DNA from: Notospermus geniculatus | Lineage: Eukaryota > Nemertea > Pilidiophora > Heteronemertea > Lineidae | Assembly: GCA_002633025.1 (NCBI GenBank) | Contig: NMRB01000601.1 | Span: 212,940-276,939 of the forward strand | Direction: 5' to 3' | Length of the DNA: 64,000 bases | Shown here: in pieces, positions 11,501 through 21,911 of the stretch | Layout of the letters: the number at the start of each line of letters is the position of its first letter | How positions within the stretch are numbered: position 1 is the stretch's first letter | Notes under the pieces: model-generated | Seen by the model: the letters and a program-made list of their open reading frames with translations, nothing else | The model's database searches: none | What the model was told of the DNA's origin: nothing | Translations under genes and position numbers: made by a program

Positions 11501-14318
11501 CTCCTAGATATGATCAAGTATCTGAAGAGTGAGGAACATTTCCTTCCATGGCGGAGCGCAAAACGTGGCCTCTCCCGCATCAGTGATATGCTGGAATTCA
11601 CTGGAACCTTCGGTAAATGGCGGGTAAGTATGGTACTGCGTAATAACGGGCATCCTGAGGTACACACATAGGGGTCGCTCGCTCGCGCCGTCACGGTACA
11701 CTCCGTATGCGGTGACGGAGGGACCGAGCAGCAGGCCTACCATGTAACATCTTGTACTACCGAAAGCAGTTGAATCGGTATGTATCTGTTTTGATACCAC
11801 AAACTGTTGCTCGAATAGTAACTTTGTTCCTTCATTGAAAGAATCGCACAAAATCGTGATATGAATAATTTTTGTCATCATTTTATAGTCATAAACATTT
11901 TGTTGATATTTCTTTGTCTTATTTGACAGAAATTCGTCGTGAATATTGTGCAACCCGCCATGGCAAGGCTAGGATGGAACAACACAGGGTCGCACCTTGA
12001 GAAGTAAGTAGGCCTAGATGGGGATTTAGGCGAGGGTGCAAGATATGAGAGGTCGTAGGTTCGATTCCTGTCAAGCGCTGCGCTCGCCGGCCACGTCGCA
12101 TACCAACTGGTTTCTAAAACAGCACATTTTATGAACTTCATTCGATTCCGTCCAAGATGACTTTGTTATTTTTTTAGATTGAGCCGAGGAGACATCATTG
12201 AGATGTCGTGCATGCACGATGAACCATCGTGTCTAACCAGCGCCGAATCTAAACTGGCAGGTTGGATAGACAGAAGAGACGTGTGAGTATGACCAGAATA
12301 TCTTCTGTGGCGTCTGGTCAATAGGCATATTATCCGTAATCTGTGATCGGTCGCTAATTCTAGGAAGTCAATCAGACCTTTCCTTGCTGTTTTGTCATTA
12401 ATCAAATCCGGATGATAAATGATGTTACCTTGCTATTTCTGTAGAATCCACCCAAATCTCCGTTCCTTGGTTTACAAATTCGGAATGAAGAAATCAGGCG
12501 GACGCAAAGAATGGGACTTCATGTGGAACCAGTACAAAACCACTACCTCACCCCAAGAGAGGGTCAAACTACTCTACGGCATGGCTTGGACCGGCGAGAC
12601 ATGGCTGTTAAAAAGGTATCTCATGTGGCCAACCCTTTAAAGTCATGGACACTGCTATACTTATAACTATTAACAAGGACCGTCTTGAAGAAGTCATTTA
12701 TTCATTTCAGTCGTGGTGAATCAGTCTGATAACTAAAACTTTTCCCCTTTTTCAGATATCTAGATTACGCATCTGATCCGACCAAAATTAGGGACCAAGA
12801 CTTTTTCTCCGTCATATCATACATGGCTGGAAACCCAGTGGGTTTTCAAGTCGTATGGGATTACGTCCGCGAAAATTATGATCGTCTTGTAAAGAGGTAA
12901 AAGGTTCTACCCGTAGGCCTAGCTGCAGAAAAAAGGATCAATTCTTACCTCATGCCATCGCTGACCACTTTGTAGAACGTTGGAGGAATTCCTCCAAGGT
13001 AGAACTGACATTGCTAAACTACATGGGCCGATTTCACAAAGGGCGTTTAAAGCCGGTGACAGACTAGCGCGACGCAGCGCGGAGGTAAGCGTTTTCTTTT
13101 GTGTTTTCAGGCACCACTGAGCACCATGTGCAGTGGAGCGCAAAAACACAAAAGAAAACGCGTCGCTCCGCGTCGCGTACGCACTAGTCTGTCACCGGCT
13201 TAAGACTTAGATGCGTGTAACTTCTTCAAATGCATGGTGGACATGGTGGAAGTGCGTGCATTTAGTGAAGTTACACGCGTTTTTAAAAGACTTAAAAGTC
13301 TTTTTGAAATCGGCCCAGTGTGTCTCGCCGCGACGGTTGCAAACACTCTCCGTGTGCATATTGGTCTTTTCACTCATCTTCCTCGAGATGGAGACTGTGC
13401 TGTTCATTTGGGCAGTGCTCGAATGCATGTACAGTAGGCTGCATGTAGGTGTTAGATGTATCTGAAAGCGAATCAGCTGAAAAGATCACGGCCATTGAAA
13501 AAGATGTTGCGTTTGGTTTCAGATTTGGTCTCGGTAATCGTTACTTTGGTCGTATGATACCTGGAATCATTGATGGGTTCACAACGGAACCTGAACTAAA
13601 GCAGGTGAGAATGTGATGATGTGATTTCCTTAGTGTTGCAATGAACAAGAGAAAAAAGAGGTTTTGAAATACAACGAAATGAAACGCAACCTTTGAATGA
13701 GATTTCACGCCTTTTTTCACATTATATAATCATTGATGAATGGCGATCAGTGTGTAAAGCCGCCCATACACGTTCAATATTATTGCACAATATGAGGACC
13801 AAAATGGGCGATATTATTGCCAATCTTTCTTCCACCCGTTATACCAGAAGCACATGCCCCTATTTTGGGCCCCATATTGCGCAATAATATTGATCGTGTA
13901 TGGCCGGCTTAAGGCTCCAGTTCCATAGAGTTCACGTTTACTTTTTTCTCGCGTTACACTTCACGTTTTCCTTTCGTTCCTCGGAGAAAGCATGCCATAG
14001 GACAGGTAATGTGTGTCTCGTTGTGCGCTGAATCGAGGAACGAAAGGAAAACGTGAAGCGTGGCGCGTGAAAAGTGTGAACGTGAACTCTATGGAACTGG
14101 AGCCTTATGTACCACATCGCACAGTGACGAAGTCAATGTTTCTCTAAGTCCGCCGCCATGTTTTTTTCCAGGCCGAGGCTTTCTTCGCCAAGTACCCGGA
14201 TGCAGGCGCTGGAGCACGTGCTCGTGAGCAGGCCTTGGAGACGATCAAGAGTAACATCTATTGGATAAAGACGCATGAGGCAACGATTAAAAGTTGGCTG
14301 ATCAGTCAAAACTACTGA
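2545..14318 (+). CDS. M1 zinc aminopeptidase, glutamyl-aminopeptidase-like (5' end missing)
   Basis: Membrane-type gluzincin that removes N-terminal residues from peptides. Exons: 2545-2686, 3532-3663, 3846-3966, 5689-5843, 7044-7157, 7479-7613, 7726-7791, 8790-8855, 9782-9957, 10291-10367, 10613-10755, 11420-11623, 11930-12003, 12178-12282, 12445-12615, 12756-12896, 13523-13604 and 14172-14318. All joins keep phase with GT-AG sites, giving about 750 codons ending in TGA. The zinc site HEMAHQWFG spans the 5843/7044 junction and WLNEGFA supplies the third ligand. The exopeptidase motif reads GAMEH instead of GAMEN (His codon 5730-5732). The first exon encodes [20 protein letters not shown], and the C-terminal ERAP1_C-like half is complete. 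Family members are about 950 residues, so the cytoplasmic tail, anchor and first domain are absent from the window. The ENPEP-like assignment is by eye; other M1 subfamilies are possible. Confidence 0.9.
2710..2919. mobile_element. Inverted-repeat element (family B) with internal tandem repeat
   Basis: Terminal arms AGAGTTTTCGCAAAGCCCCC and GGGGGCTTTGCGAAAACTCT are perfectly inverted and extend about 30 bp. Inside are three tandem 32-bp units carrying GCGAACGCCAAACC and ATTGTTCGATG. One-ended or degenerate relatives lie near 36420-36475, 43435-43500, 43640-43775, 53760-53840 and 61180-61245. A MITE-like family sitting in introns of all three long genes. Confidence 0.65.
3983..4023. repeat. 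Perfect hairpin just after a splice donor
   Basis: Two 19-base arms (3983-4001 and 4005-4023, GTATTTTAGAATGCTCCTC and its complement) are separated by AAC. The hairpin begins 16 bases after the donor of the exon ending at 3966. Confidence 0.75.
4149..4371. mobile_element. Inverted-repeat element (family C)
   Basis: Ends CTAGGAATCCAC and GTGGATTCCTAG, followed internally by paired GCGACTTGCTTTGCAA-type arms. A second copy in opposite internal orientation is at 27168-27401. Lies in the aminopeptidase intron 3967-5688. Confidence 0.65.
4802..5198. mobile_element. Inverted-repeat element (family D)
   Basis: About 400 bp with ends AGTGAGGTTTCGC and GCGAAACCTCA; inner arms contain GAAGTAC and CGAAATACGAAATT and their complements. 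A close relative spans 9251-9693, and its right half is at 1-277. The palindromic exchange between arms suggests a MITE. A single ambiguous base follows downstream at 5446. Confidence 0.65.
5446..5446. other. Ambiguous base (N)
   Basis: One N inside the intron before the exon at 5689. It may be a low-quality call or a hidden contig join. Sequence on both sides reads as ordinary intron. Confidence 0.9.
6113..6318. repeat. Intronic minisatellite
   Basis: Tandem units built on GTCATTCTGAGGTCAAGGA followed by CGAATTTGT or CGAATCA, alternating longer and shorter units, about seven in all. Lies in the aminopeptidase intron 5844-7043. Poly-G at about 6361 follows. Confidence 0.8.
6836..7019. mobile_element. 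Inverted-repeat element (family E)
   Basis: Terminal arms AGGGAGTAAGAAATAAAAGT and ACTTTTATTTCTTACTCCCT, extending about 33 bp, with inner complementary tracts of AAATTTCTC type. A relative is at 21682-21911. It ends 24 bp before the aminopeptidase exon starting at 7044, so it supplies intron sequence next to the acceptor. Confidence 0.7.
7296..7443. mobile_element. Inverted-repeat element (family F)
   Basis: Long arms containing CTTGAACTCAGGTTGAGCCA and its complement, bounded by GGGCC and GGCCC. Lies in the aminopeptidase intron 7158-7478. No coding capacity. Confidence 0.65.
8955..9168. mobile_element. MITE with TTAA target duplication
   Basis: Arms AGGGCCTCTAGAGGCAGCT and AGCTGCCTCTAGAGGCCCT are perfectly inverted. 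TTAA lies on both sides (8951-8954 and 9169-9172). TTAA target sites are used by piggyBac and Kolobok superfamilies, so this is probably a non-autonomous member of one of them. Confidence 0.75.
9251..9693. mobile_element. Inverted-repeat element (family D), carrying a micro-hairpin
   Basis: Same family as 4802-5198, with ends AGTGAGGTTTCGC and GCGAAACCTCACT. It has itself been interrupted by the 32-bp hairpin at 9556-9587, which its partner copy at 1-277 lacks. Confidence 0.65.
9556..9587. mobile_element. 32-bp micro-hairpin insertion, 7-bp target duplication
   Basis: Arms CTTGGAGGAATT and AATTCCTCCAAG with the loop ATACTGAC. It is flanked by GTGGTAC at 9549-9555 and 9588-9594. The homologous copy near position 181 reads GTGGTACCAACC without the hairpin, which is the empty site. 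Confidence 0.8.
11310..11386. repeat. 10-bp tandem repeat
   Basis: About seven units of AAAAATTGTA with small variations. The same motif at 15240-15275 forms the start of the second copy of the downstream exons, so it is also the joint between the two copies. Confidence 0.85.
12030..12090 (+). repeat. tRNA-like B-box remnant
   Basis: GAGGTCGTAGGTTCGATTCC at about 12050-12069 matches a Pol III B box and T arm. The homologous intron of the second copy has it near 16000-16025. Probably a decayed tRNA-derived SINE; no complete cloverleaf is visible. Confidence 0.35.
12979..12998. mobile_element. 20-bp micro-hairpin insertion, 7-bp target duplication
   Basis: GTTGGAGGAATTCCTCCAAG, a shortened relative of the 32-bp hairpin at 9556. 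It is flanked by GTAGAAC at 12972-12978 and 12999-13005. The second gene copy has one uninterrupted GTAGAAC at 18366-18372, the empty site. Confidence 0.75.
13049..13202. mobile_element. Inverted-repeat element (family G)
   Basis: Ends AAGCCGGTGACAGACTAG and CTAGTCTGTCACCGGCTT with inner GCGTTTTCTTTTGTGTTTT arms. It is absent from the homologous intron of the second copy (18193-18573), so it is polymorphic between copies. Confidence 0.7.
13757..14107. mobile_element. Two abutting inverted-repeat elements
   Basis: The first, 13757-13910, has AAGCCGCCCATACACG against CGTGTATGGCCGGCTT. The second, about 13910-14107, has TTAAGGCTCCAGTTCC against GGAACTGGAGCCTTAT. The second copy of this intron near 18811 has neither element, so the intron there is about 350 bp shorter. 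Confidence 0.7.
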
Positions 14319-14388
14319 TGCTGATGACTCTGTTTTGTTAACGTGCGTCACTAGCTAGGGTTGTGGAGTTTTCGACTATGGGATTTGA

Positions 14389-14731
14389 AAGAAATACATA
14401 TATTCGTTAAGTTTCAATCAAACTCCTGTCTTTTCCTTTACACCTTCTGATCAAGCAGTTTCAATTGCCAATGATCAGGGCTCGTGCGACATGAGTCCCA
14501 AGAGAATGTGTCAAGAGAGACGGAATTTTAGGCCTGTTTTTCGTATCAAGCCAATGATTAAAGAAATACATGTATTCGTAAATTTTCAATCAAACTCCTG
14601 TCTTTTCCTTTACACCTTCTGATCAAGCAATTTCAATTGCCAATGATCAGGGCTCGTGCGACATGAGTCCCAAGAGAATGTGTCAAGAGGGACGGAATTT
14701 TAGGCCTGTTTTTCGTATCAAGCCAATGATT
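14389..14731. repeat. 3' UTR tandem duplication (about 172 bp)
   Basis: Two head-to-tail units beginning AAGAAATACAT and ending CCAATGATTA, inside the aminopeptidase 3' UTR. The second gene copy has one unit only, near 19088-19255. Confidence 0.75.
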
Positions 14732-14813
14732 ATCTGTATGTTATTCATTCGATTCTGTGAACTGTGAACGTGATTCTTGTAACCTGATTTGTAAATTAGA
14801 ACTGTTCTGGTGA

Positions 14814-14819
14814 AATAAA
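14814..14819 (+). terminator. AATAAA polyadenylation signal, aminopeptidase
   Basis: AATAAA about 500 bp after the stop at 14316-14318. The copy has the same signal at 19338-19343. Confidence 0.6.
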
Positions 14820-15049
14820 AATGCGATGATATTTTTCATAGTGTTTCGTCGTGGAAACATCCTCTCAGAGCATCAAGACATCTCCTCCGTATACGCAACA
14901 GAGCCGAGAGTGAAATGACTTTAGTCTCGGGGGATGGAGTGAAGCAGGAACATGATTGAGCTCGAGCGTGGTGAGTCGTGAAAGTGAATGGCCTAGTGTG
15001 ACATGTCGGCAAAGATGGCAGTAGTGAGTATTTGATACATGTGCTCATT

Positions 15050-15235
15050 CCCAGATTGTTCCAAAAAGAGAGTCATCATCGTCACACCTAGGGGTATATA
15101 TGTACCAAGTTTCAGATCAATAGCTCTGGCGGTTACGAAACGTGCCCTGCTAACGGACAACGACGACGACGGACGACGACGGACGACGACGGACGACGGA
15201 CGCACAACCATTGTATAAGCTCACCACGGTGAGCT
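15050..15235. repeat. Retroelement-tail-like repeat with GAC microsatellite
   Basis: Contains a GACGACGACG microsatellite (about 15155-15200) and ends in GCTCACCACGGTGAGCTAAAAA, a small palindrome plus A-run. From memory this resembles a common invertebrate retroelement 3' tail. It is missing after the second aminopeptidase copy, which diverges at about 19612. Confidence 0.4.
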
Positions 15236-16038
15236 AAAAAATGTAAAAAAATTGTAAAAAATTGTAAAAAATTGTTAAAGGCATCATTCAACGTATATTT
15301 TTAGACATTAGCTGTTGCTGACAGGTCAGGTTTGGTAGACGATGCCTTCAGCCTGGCCTCAGCGGAGGAGATCCCTATGAACACTCTCCTAGATATGATC
15401 AAGTATCTGAAGAGTGAGGAACATTTCCTTCCATGGCGGAGCGCAAAACGTGGCCTCTCCCGCATCAGCGATATGCTGGAATTCACTGGAACCTTCGGTA
15501 AATGGCGGGTAAGTATGGTACTGGGAAGTACTTCATCCTGAGGTACATACATAGGGGTTCGCTCGCTCGCGCCGTCACGACACTCCGTGCGCGGTGACGA
15601 AGGGAGCGAGCACTAGGCCTACCAGTAGGTCCTGATATCCTGAGGAAGTCTAACGGGGGAAAGGAGGTATGAATCGGTTTGTGACTATCGATTGATGTAA
15701 CATCTTGTACTGCCGAGAGCACATGAATCAGTATGTATCTGTGTTGATACCACAAACTGTTGCTCGAATAGTAACTTTGTTCCTTCATCGAAAGAATCGC
15801 ACAAAATCGTGATATGAATAATTTTTGTCATCATTTTTATTGTCATATACATTTTATTGATGTTTCGTTGCCTCTTGGACAGAAATTCGTCGTGAATATT
15901 GTGCAACCCGCCATGGCAAGGCTAGGATGGAACAACACAGGGTCGCATCTTGAGAAGTAAGTATAGGTGGGGATTTAGGCGAGAGCGCAAGGTATGAGAG
16001 GTCGTAGGTTCCATTCCTGTCAAGCGCTGCGCTCGCCG

Positions 16039-17200
16039 TTCCCTTGCGATTACCTTATAAGGACTGCCATATAATAGTCCACGTCCTTATGTCGTTCTGC
16101 GGAAACATCGTGTTAGAGCAAATTTGAACCCAGGTTTAGGACCCTTATGAACCCGGCTCTGAGAAACGTCATGTTGCCAAAAAATCTTTTGCCGATTATA
16201 GCCGCTAGGGGGCACTTTCTGGGGGAAGGGCAAAAAAGGGCAATTTTTCAATTTTCATTGCAATTGCATCTATTTACCATTCTTATTCATTTTCCATCCT
16301 CAGGACATAAAATTCATGAGGATTTATTGTGCAATATTAGAGCGACATGAATTTATTTAATAGAAAAGCCATTACATTTACATACTTTAAATGCGTTTTT
16401 CTCAGTTATTTGTTTTTTCAACAAATACACTTCGCAATACATATTATAAAATAACCCTGCTGGTATTAGAGCAAATCTGGACCCAGGTTTAGGACCCTTG
16501 GCTACCCAGGTTTTGGAAAAGTCATGTTGCCAAAAAATGTTTTGCTGGCAACAACCGCTAGGGCGTTTTGAATTTTGGGAACTGACTTTTTCATTGGACG
16601 CCGATGGACGCAACAACTGAGCTTTGTACAGGAGAATGGGAGTACGATGCACAGCTAACTTTTGAACGGTTGGATTTACACCCCATAAATGTATTACCAA
16701 CAGATAGAAATATGGTGCCTCGGAATCAGATAGGCATATTCTTAATTGTTTTCAGTTGTTATGTAATAAGAGACGACTTTTTTATATAAATTAACACAAA
16801 AATGAGTCAAATGCCGTCAAAATACATAAAACGTCATTTCCAATTACGTCGCTGCTTCAAAACTCCAAAGAATAGGCTTATTTTATTCCGAGGTACTATG
16901 TTTCTATCTGTTGGTAATACATTTATGGGGTGTAAATCCAACCGTTCAAAAGTTAGCTGTACATCGGCCCCATTCTCCTGTACAAAGCTCAGTCGTTGCG
17001 TCAACTGACGTCCAATGATAAAGCCAGTTCCCAAAATTCAAAACGCCCTAGCGGCTGTTGCGGGCAAAAGATTTTTTGGCAACATGACTTTTCTGAAAGC
17101 TGGGTCGCCAAGGGTCCTAAACCTGGGTTCAGATTTGCTCTAACACGATGTTTCCGCAGAACGACATAAGGACGTGGACTATAAGGTAACCGCAAGGGAA
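16039..17200. mobile_element. About 1.16-kb long-inverted-repeat element
   Basis: The ends TTCCCTTGCG and CGCAAGGGAA are inverted. Within, GTCCTTATGTCGTTCTGCGG, CCCAGGTTTAGGACCCTT, GTCATGTTGCCAAAAAAT and a further arm around 16640-16720 all recur inverted in matching order at 16900-17170. Nearly the whole element is one imperfect palindrome with no long ORF, as in foldback or non-autonomous DNA transposons. The homologous intron in the first copy (12004-12177) lacks it. Confidence 0.75.
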
Positions 17201-17573
17201 CGCAACCGCGTCTCAAGCCAAAATCGCAACAGTGGGTCACCCGCTTAAAGCTACTGGTTTCTAAAACACCACACTTATGAATTCCATCCGATTCTGTCCA
17301 AGATGACTTTGTTATTTTTTGGGAGTGACTCTATTTTTTTAGATTGAGCCGAGGAGACATCATTGAGATGTCGTGCATGCACGATGAACCATCGTGTCTA
17401 ACCAGCGCCGAATCTAAACTGGCAGGTTGGATAGACAGAGGAGACGTGTGAGTATGATCAGATAGTAGACCTTCTCTGGCGTCTGGTCAACCGGCATATT
17501 AGCCATAATTTGTGATTGGTCGCTTTTAGGAAGTCAATCAGACCATTCCTTGCTGTTTTATCAGATCTCTGCA

Positions 17574-17715
17574 GGGACCTTATTCACGAAGCTCCCGTAA
17601 CTTACGGGAGTGCGCAAACTATTGTGTCATTTTGTGGACAACCTATTGTTCACTATCAGCCTGACAAAGGATTTGCGTACCCTTAAAGTTACGGGAGCTT
17701 TGTGAATAAGGTCCC
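17574..17715. mobile_element. Inverted-repeat element (family H)
   Basis: Arms GGGACCTTATTCACGAAGCT and AGCTTTGTGAATAAGGTCCC. Present only in the second copy; the first copy's intron (12283-12444) runs straight through. Confidence 0.7.
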
Positions 17716-19337
17716 AGGATAATAAGTGACGTTACCTTGCTATTTCTGTAGAATCCACCCAAACCTCCGTTCCTTGGTTTACAAATTCGGAATGAAGAAA
17801 TCAGGAGGTCGCAAAGAATGGGACTTCATGTGGAACCAGTACAAAACCACTACCTCACCCCAAGAGAGGGTCAAACTACTCTACGGCATGGCTTGGACCG
17901 GCGAGACATGGCTGTTAAAAAGGTATCTTATTGCTCTTAATCTCATGTGGCCAACCTCATGGACACTGCCGTACTGTTAACAAGTACCGTCTTGATAGAG
18001 TCATTCGTTTCAGTTATAAGTGTGGTGAACTAAAACTTTCCCCTTTTTCAGATATCTAGATTACGCATCTGATCCGACCAAAATTAGGGACCAAGACTTT
18101 TTCTCCGTCATATCATACATGGCTGGAAACCCAGTGGGTTTTCAAGTCGTATGGGATTACGTCCGCGAAAATTATGATCGTCTTGTAAAGAGGTAAAAGG
18201 TTCTCCCCGTAGGCCTAGCTGCAGAAAAAAGGATACCTCATGCCATCGCTGAACACTTTGTAGACCTACATTGTACCTCATGCCATCGCTGAAATCTTTG
18301 TAGACCTACCTAATGCCATCGCTGAACACTTTGTAGACCTACCTCATGCCATCGCTGAACACTTTGTAGAACTGATATCGCCGCGACGGTTGCAAACACT
18401 CTCCGTGTGCATATTGGTATTTTCACTCATCTCCCTCGAGATGGAGACTGCTGTTCATTTGGTCAGTGCTCGAATGCATGTAGAGTATAGGCTGCATGTA
18501 GGTGTTAGATGTATCTGAAAGAATCAGCTGAAAAGATCACGGCCATTGAAAAAGATGTTGCGTTTGGTTTCAGATTTGGTCTCGGTAATCGTTACTTTGG
18601 TCGTATGATACCTGGAATCATTGATGGGTTTACAACGGAACCTGAACTGAAGCAGGTGAGAATGTGATGATGTGATCCTTAGCTGAGTGTTGCAATGAAC
18701 AAGAGAAAAAAGAGGTTTTGAAATACCGGGTACAACGAAATGAAACGCAACGTTTGAAGAATGAGATTTCACGCCTTTTTTCACATATTATAATCATTGA
18801 TGAATGGCGATCAGCACATCGCACAGTGACGAAGTCAATGTTTCTCTAAGTCCGCCATGTTTTTTTCCAGGCCGAGGCTTTCTTCGCCAAGTACCCGGAT
18901 GCAGGCGCTGGAGCACGTGCTCGTGAGCAGGCCTTGGAGACGATCAAGAGTAACATCTATTGGATAAAGACGCATGAGGCAACGATTAAAAGTTGGCTGA
19001 TCAGTCAAAACTACTGATGCTGGTGAATCTGTTTTGTTAACGTGCGTCACTATAGGGTTGTGCAGTTTTCGACTGTGGGATTTGAAAGAAATACATGTAT
19101 TCGTAATTTTCAATCAAACTCCGGTCTTTTCCTTTACACCTTCTGATCAAGCAATTTCAATTGACAATGATCAGGGCTCGTGCGACATGAGTCCCAAGAG
19201 AATGTGTCAAGAGAGACGGAATTTTAGGCCTGTTTTTCGTATCAAGCCAATGATTATCTGTATGTTATTCATTCGATTCTGTGAACTGTGAACGTGATTC
19301 TTGTAACCTGATTTGTAAATTAGAACTGTTCTGGTGA

Positions 19338-19343
19338 AATAAA
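19338..19343 (+). terminator. AATAAA polyadenylation signal, second copy
   Basis: Same position relative to the stop codon as the signal at 14814, allowing for the single 3' UTR unit. Confidence 0.55.
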
Positions 19344-20459
19344 AATGCGATGATATTTTTCATGGTGTTTCGTTGTGGAAACATCCCCTCAAGACATCTC
19401 CTCCGTATACGCAACAGAGCCGAGAGTAACAGAACAGAGACTTTAGTCTCGGGGGATGGAGTGAAGCAGGAACATGTTTGAGCTCGAGCGTGGTGAGTCG
19501 TGAAAGTGATCATGAATGGCCTAGTGTGACATGTCGGCAAAGATGGCAGTAGTGAGCATTTGATACACGTGCTCATTCCCAGATTGTTCCAAAAGAGAGT
19601 CATCATCGTCACTATGGGAAAACTGCCTTTATAAACCCAGAGGGTTAATGTTTATGGTTTAAGGGATTGAAATTGACCATCCTTATTCACTGTGGGCTTA
19701 TTTGCCATAGTTACCAGCCCATTGTGTGCCCAATTATGTAGTTACACAGTGCATTTGGCCACCAGCGCTTAGACCAGAAAGACGTATTCCTGAAGGACCT
19801 CTGTATGTATGCTTTAGAAGTTAACCAGTACAACCCCTGAAGGACGTACCGCTGAAGATGGAGTGTTTTATACGTTTGCCCACAGAAAGCTTTTCGTTTA
19901 CGTTTCGTCTTGGGACATGGCATCTTAACCTCTCTATTGCCTGGGTCCTCTTGTTGTGAATCGTGATATCAATAGAATGTATATACAATATATTTCATGA
20001 GTGATTGTCCTATCGATTAAAAAAGCAATGTTAACAAGTGGTACAGCTGTCCGGGACTGGTTTGGGTTTCGCCGGTGTAACAAGAGCACAAACGAGCCCG
20101 CTATCAAGTGTCATTTGAGCAACTAGAATTTGAGGAAATTGCTGTTCAGCCACGTGTTGTTTGAGTGTGTGTTCTGAAGTCCCCTTTGAGCCTACCACGG
20201 ATAGGCCTAGTTGTAATATCAGCACGAAACAAGTAAGTGAGAAAATAAATGGTTTTTTTTCGTGTAATCTGAATATGAATACTGGAACAAACCACCGTCA
20301 TGTTTAGACTTGACAGATACGGTTATATAATAGGAATATAGATGTGCCGCTTTCGTGCATATGAAGCGTTTTCCACTGTTATAAAGTCTCAAAGCGTATC
20401 ACATTATTATCCTAACTTGAAACCTGGCAAATCGAGGAGCAGCTCATCAAACGCCCATC

Positions 20460-20584
20460 AATTGGTCGTATGAATAAAAACTAGTAAATGGTTTTACTTG
20501 AATTTTGCAGTACAAATGCACTAGGCAATGCTGTACAAATCTGAAGTAAAAGCATTTGGTACTCTTTATTCATATGACCAATTG
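20460..20584. mobile_element. Inverted-repeat element (family I)
   Basis: AATTGGTCGTATGAATAAA against TTTATTCATATGACCAATT, with inner GTAAATGGTTTTACTT-type arms. About 125 bp and nearly all palindromic. Confidence 0.65.
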
Positions 20585-20966
20585 TTATTCTACCACTTGA
20601 ATCGAATCCGTGACCTCTCGGTCTCTGGGCCGACGTTCAACCACTGCCACCACTCTTTCCAATGTACATGTACGTTGCAGTCTAGCGGCCACTACTCTAG
20701 ACGTACGATATGCCCCAACTAAGAGCCTTATACATGTACCATTCTGTCCTTATGTAAACAGTAATCGTCACCCCTCGGTACGTCTCGGCGTATCTCATGG
20801 TTATGTTGATCTTTTTCTCCGTGATTTATTCCGCTGAGACCCCATCATCCGATAATACCCAACCTTATAAACCTAATCGTCTTATCATGAAGTGAGCATA
20901 TCAGAAAAGTTGGCTTGATTAATTATCAGACTAAGTCCGAATAATCTCTTTCTCGTAATGTATTAG

Positions 20967-21064
20967 ACATTGGGTGATTTCAAAGTTGGTTTTAACACCG
21001 GTTTTACAATGCATTAAAGCATTATAAAACCGGTCTTAAAACAAACTTTGAAATCACCCAATGT
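20967..21064. mobile_element. Inverted-repeat element (family J)
   Basis: ACATTGGGTGATTTCAAAG and CTTTGAAATCACCCAATGT are perfectly inverted, with inner ACCGGTTTTA arms. The terminal word GTGGGTGATTTCAAAG recurs at about 39350 and 56760. Confidence 0.7.
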
Positions 21065-21681
21065 GTATTTGTCGTCACAGCCATGGCGCACTCCCGGGAG
21101 CACTGTGCCCTGCCTGCATTCGGTTGTTCGTCGCGGTGTGGCGTGGACCCGAGAGGTTCGTTTGGACTCGAGGAGGCAAGACTTTTTAACCACGCGGATC
21201 GAGCCCCGCAGAACAGACTTTGTTTTGGCCCTCTTGGTGGCGTTGGATCCAAGGACTTTCAGGACAAATCTGTCGTCAGTGGCAAAACTGAACTCCCCTC
21301 ATCCGTTTGCGAATAATTGGACACGATTTAATGGTACTAAAGTATTTGGCAATAATCAATAGGCAGAACACATAGCATTTACATGTATCAATTTACCAAT
21401 GGCATAAGAGCAGGTTCGGGATACCACAGCACAAAACCCAATGAAAAGACTGAAACTGTAGTTTAGGGAGAGAACTCTGTAAGTTATTCAACTTTTGTTC
21501 AATCCCATTTCATTTTTGAAATAAAACATGTTTAAACTAAACTAACTGTGGTTTTCGTGGGTTCGAACTGCTTGTGGAAGAACCAACACCCACTTCATCA
21601 GAATCTTCAAACTGTAATCTTGATTTAAAATTAACTTTCGCTCAAAAATATTGAGTGCGCCATTGGCCAGTACTAGGAAAA

Positions 21682-21911
21682 GGAGAGTAAGAAATAAAAG
21701 TGGAAAATAAGAAGTGCGTGGAATTTTGCGCGAATTTTTGAATTTCTCAAATTGGGAAAAAATATTTTCCCATTTTGAGAAATTTTCTTAAAATGACATG
21801 ACGTTCTGATTTTTCGCGCGATATTTCTCAAAATGGGAAAAAATTTCTCCCAATTTGAGAAAATTCCAAAATTTCTCACTTCTTATTTTCCACTTTTATT
21901 TCTTACTCCCT
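21682..21911. mobile_element. Inverted-repeat element (family E)
   Basis: Same ends as 6836-7019 (AGTAAGAAATAAAAGTGG and its complement) with a longer palindromic interior of AAATTTCTC tracts. Confidence 0.65.

Larger units (their letters stand above)
15305..19017 (+). pseudogene. Second copy of the last seven aminopeptidase exons
   Basis: Exons 15305-15508, 15883-15956, 17343-17447, 17752-17922, 18052-18192, 18574-18655 and 18871-19017 have exactly the lengths, phases and splice sites of 11420-14318. They encode the same C-terminal 300 or so residues to the same TGA (one visible change is R to G near the end of the third exon, AGAAGAGAC against AGAGGAGAC). No N-terminal or catalytic exons accompany it, so alone it could not make an enzyme. 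If spliced to the upstream gene it would follow a stop codon. Introns differ by insertions of elements and indels. Best read as the other haplotype of the same locus; a genuine partial duplication is the alternative. Confidence 0.75.

Noticed and set aside
21083-21316. 77-codon ATG frame, GC-rich
   Set aside because: No recognisable domain or splice partners, and both strands are open because of base composition.
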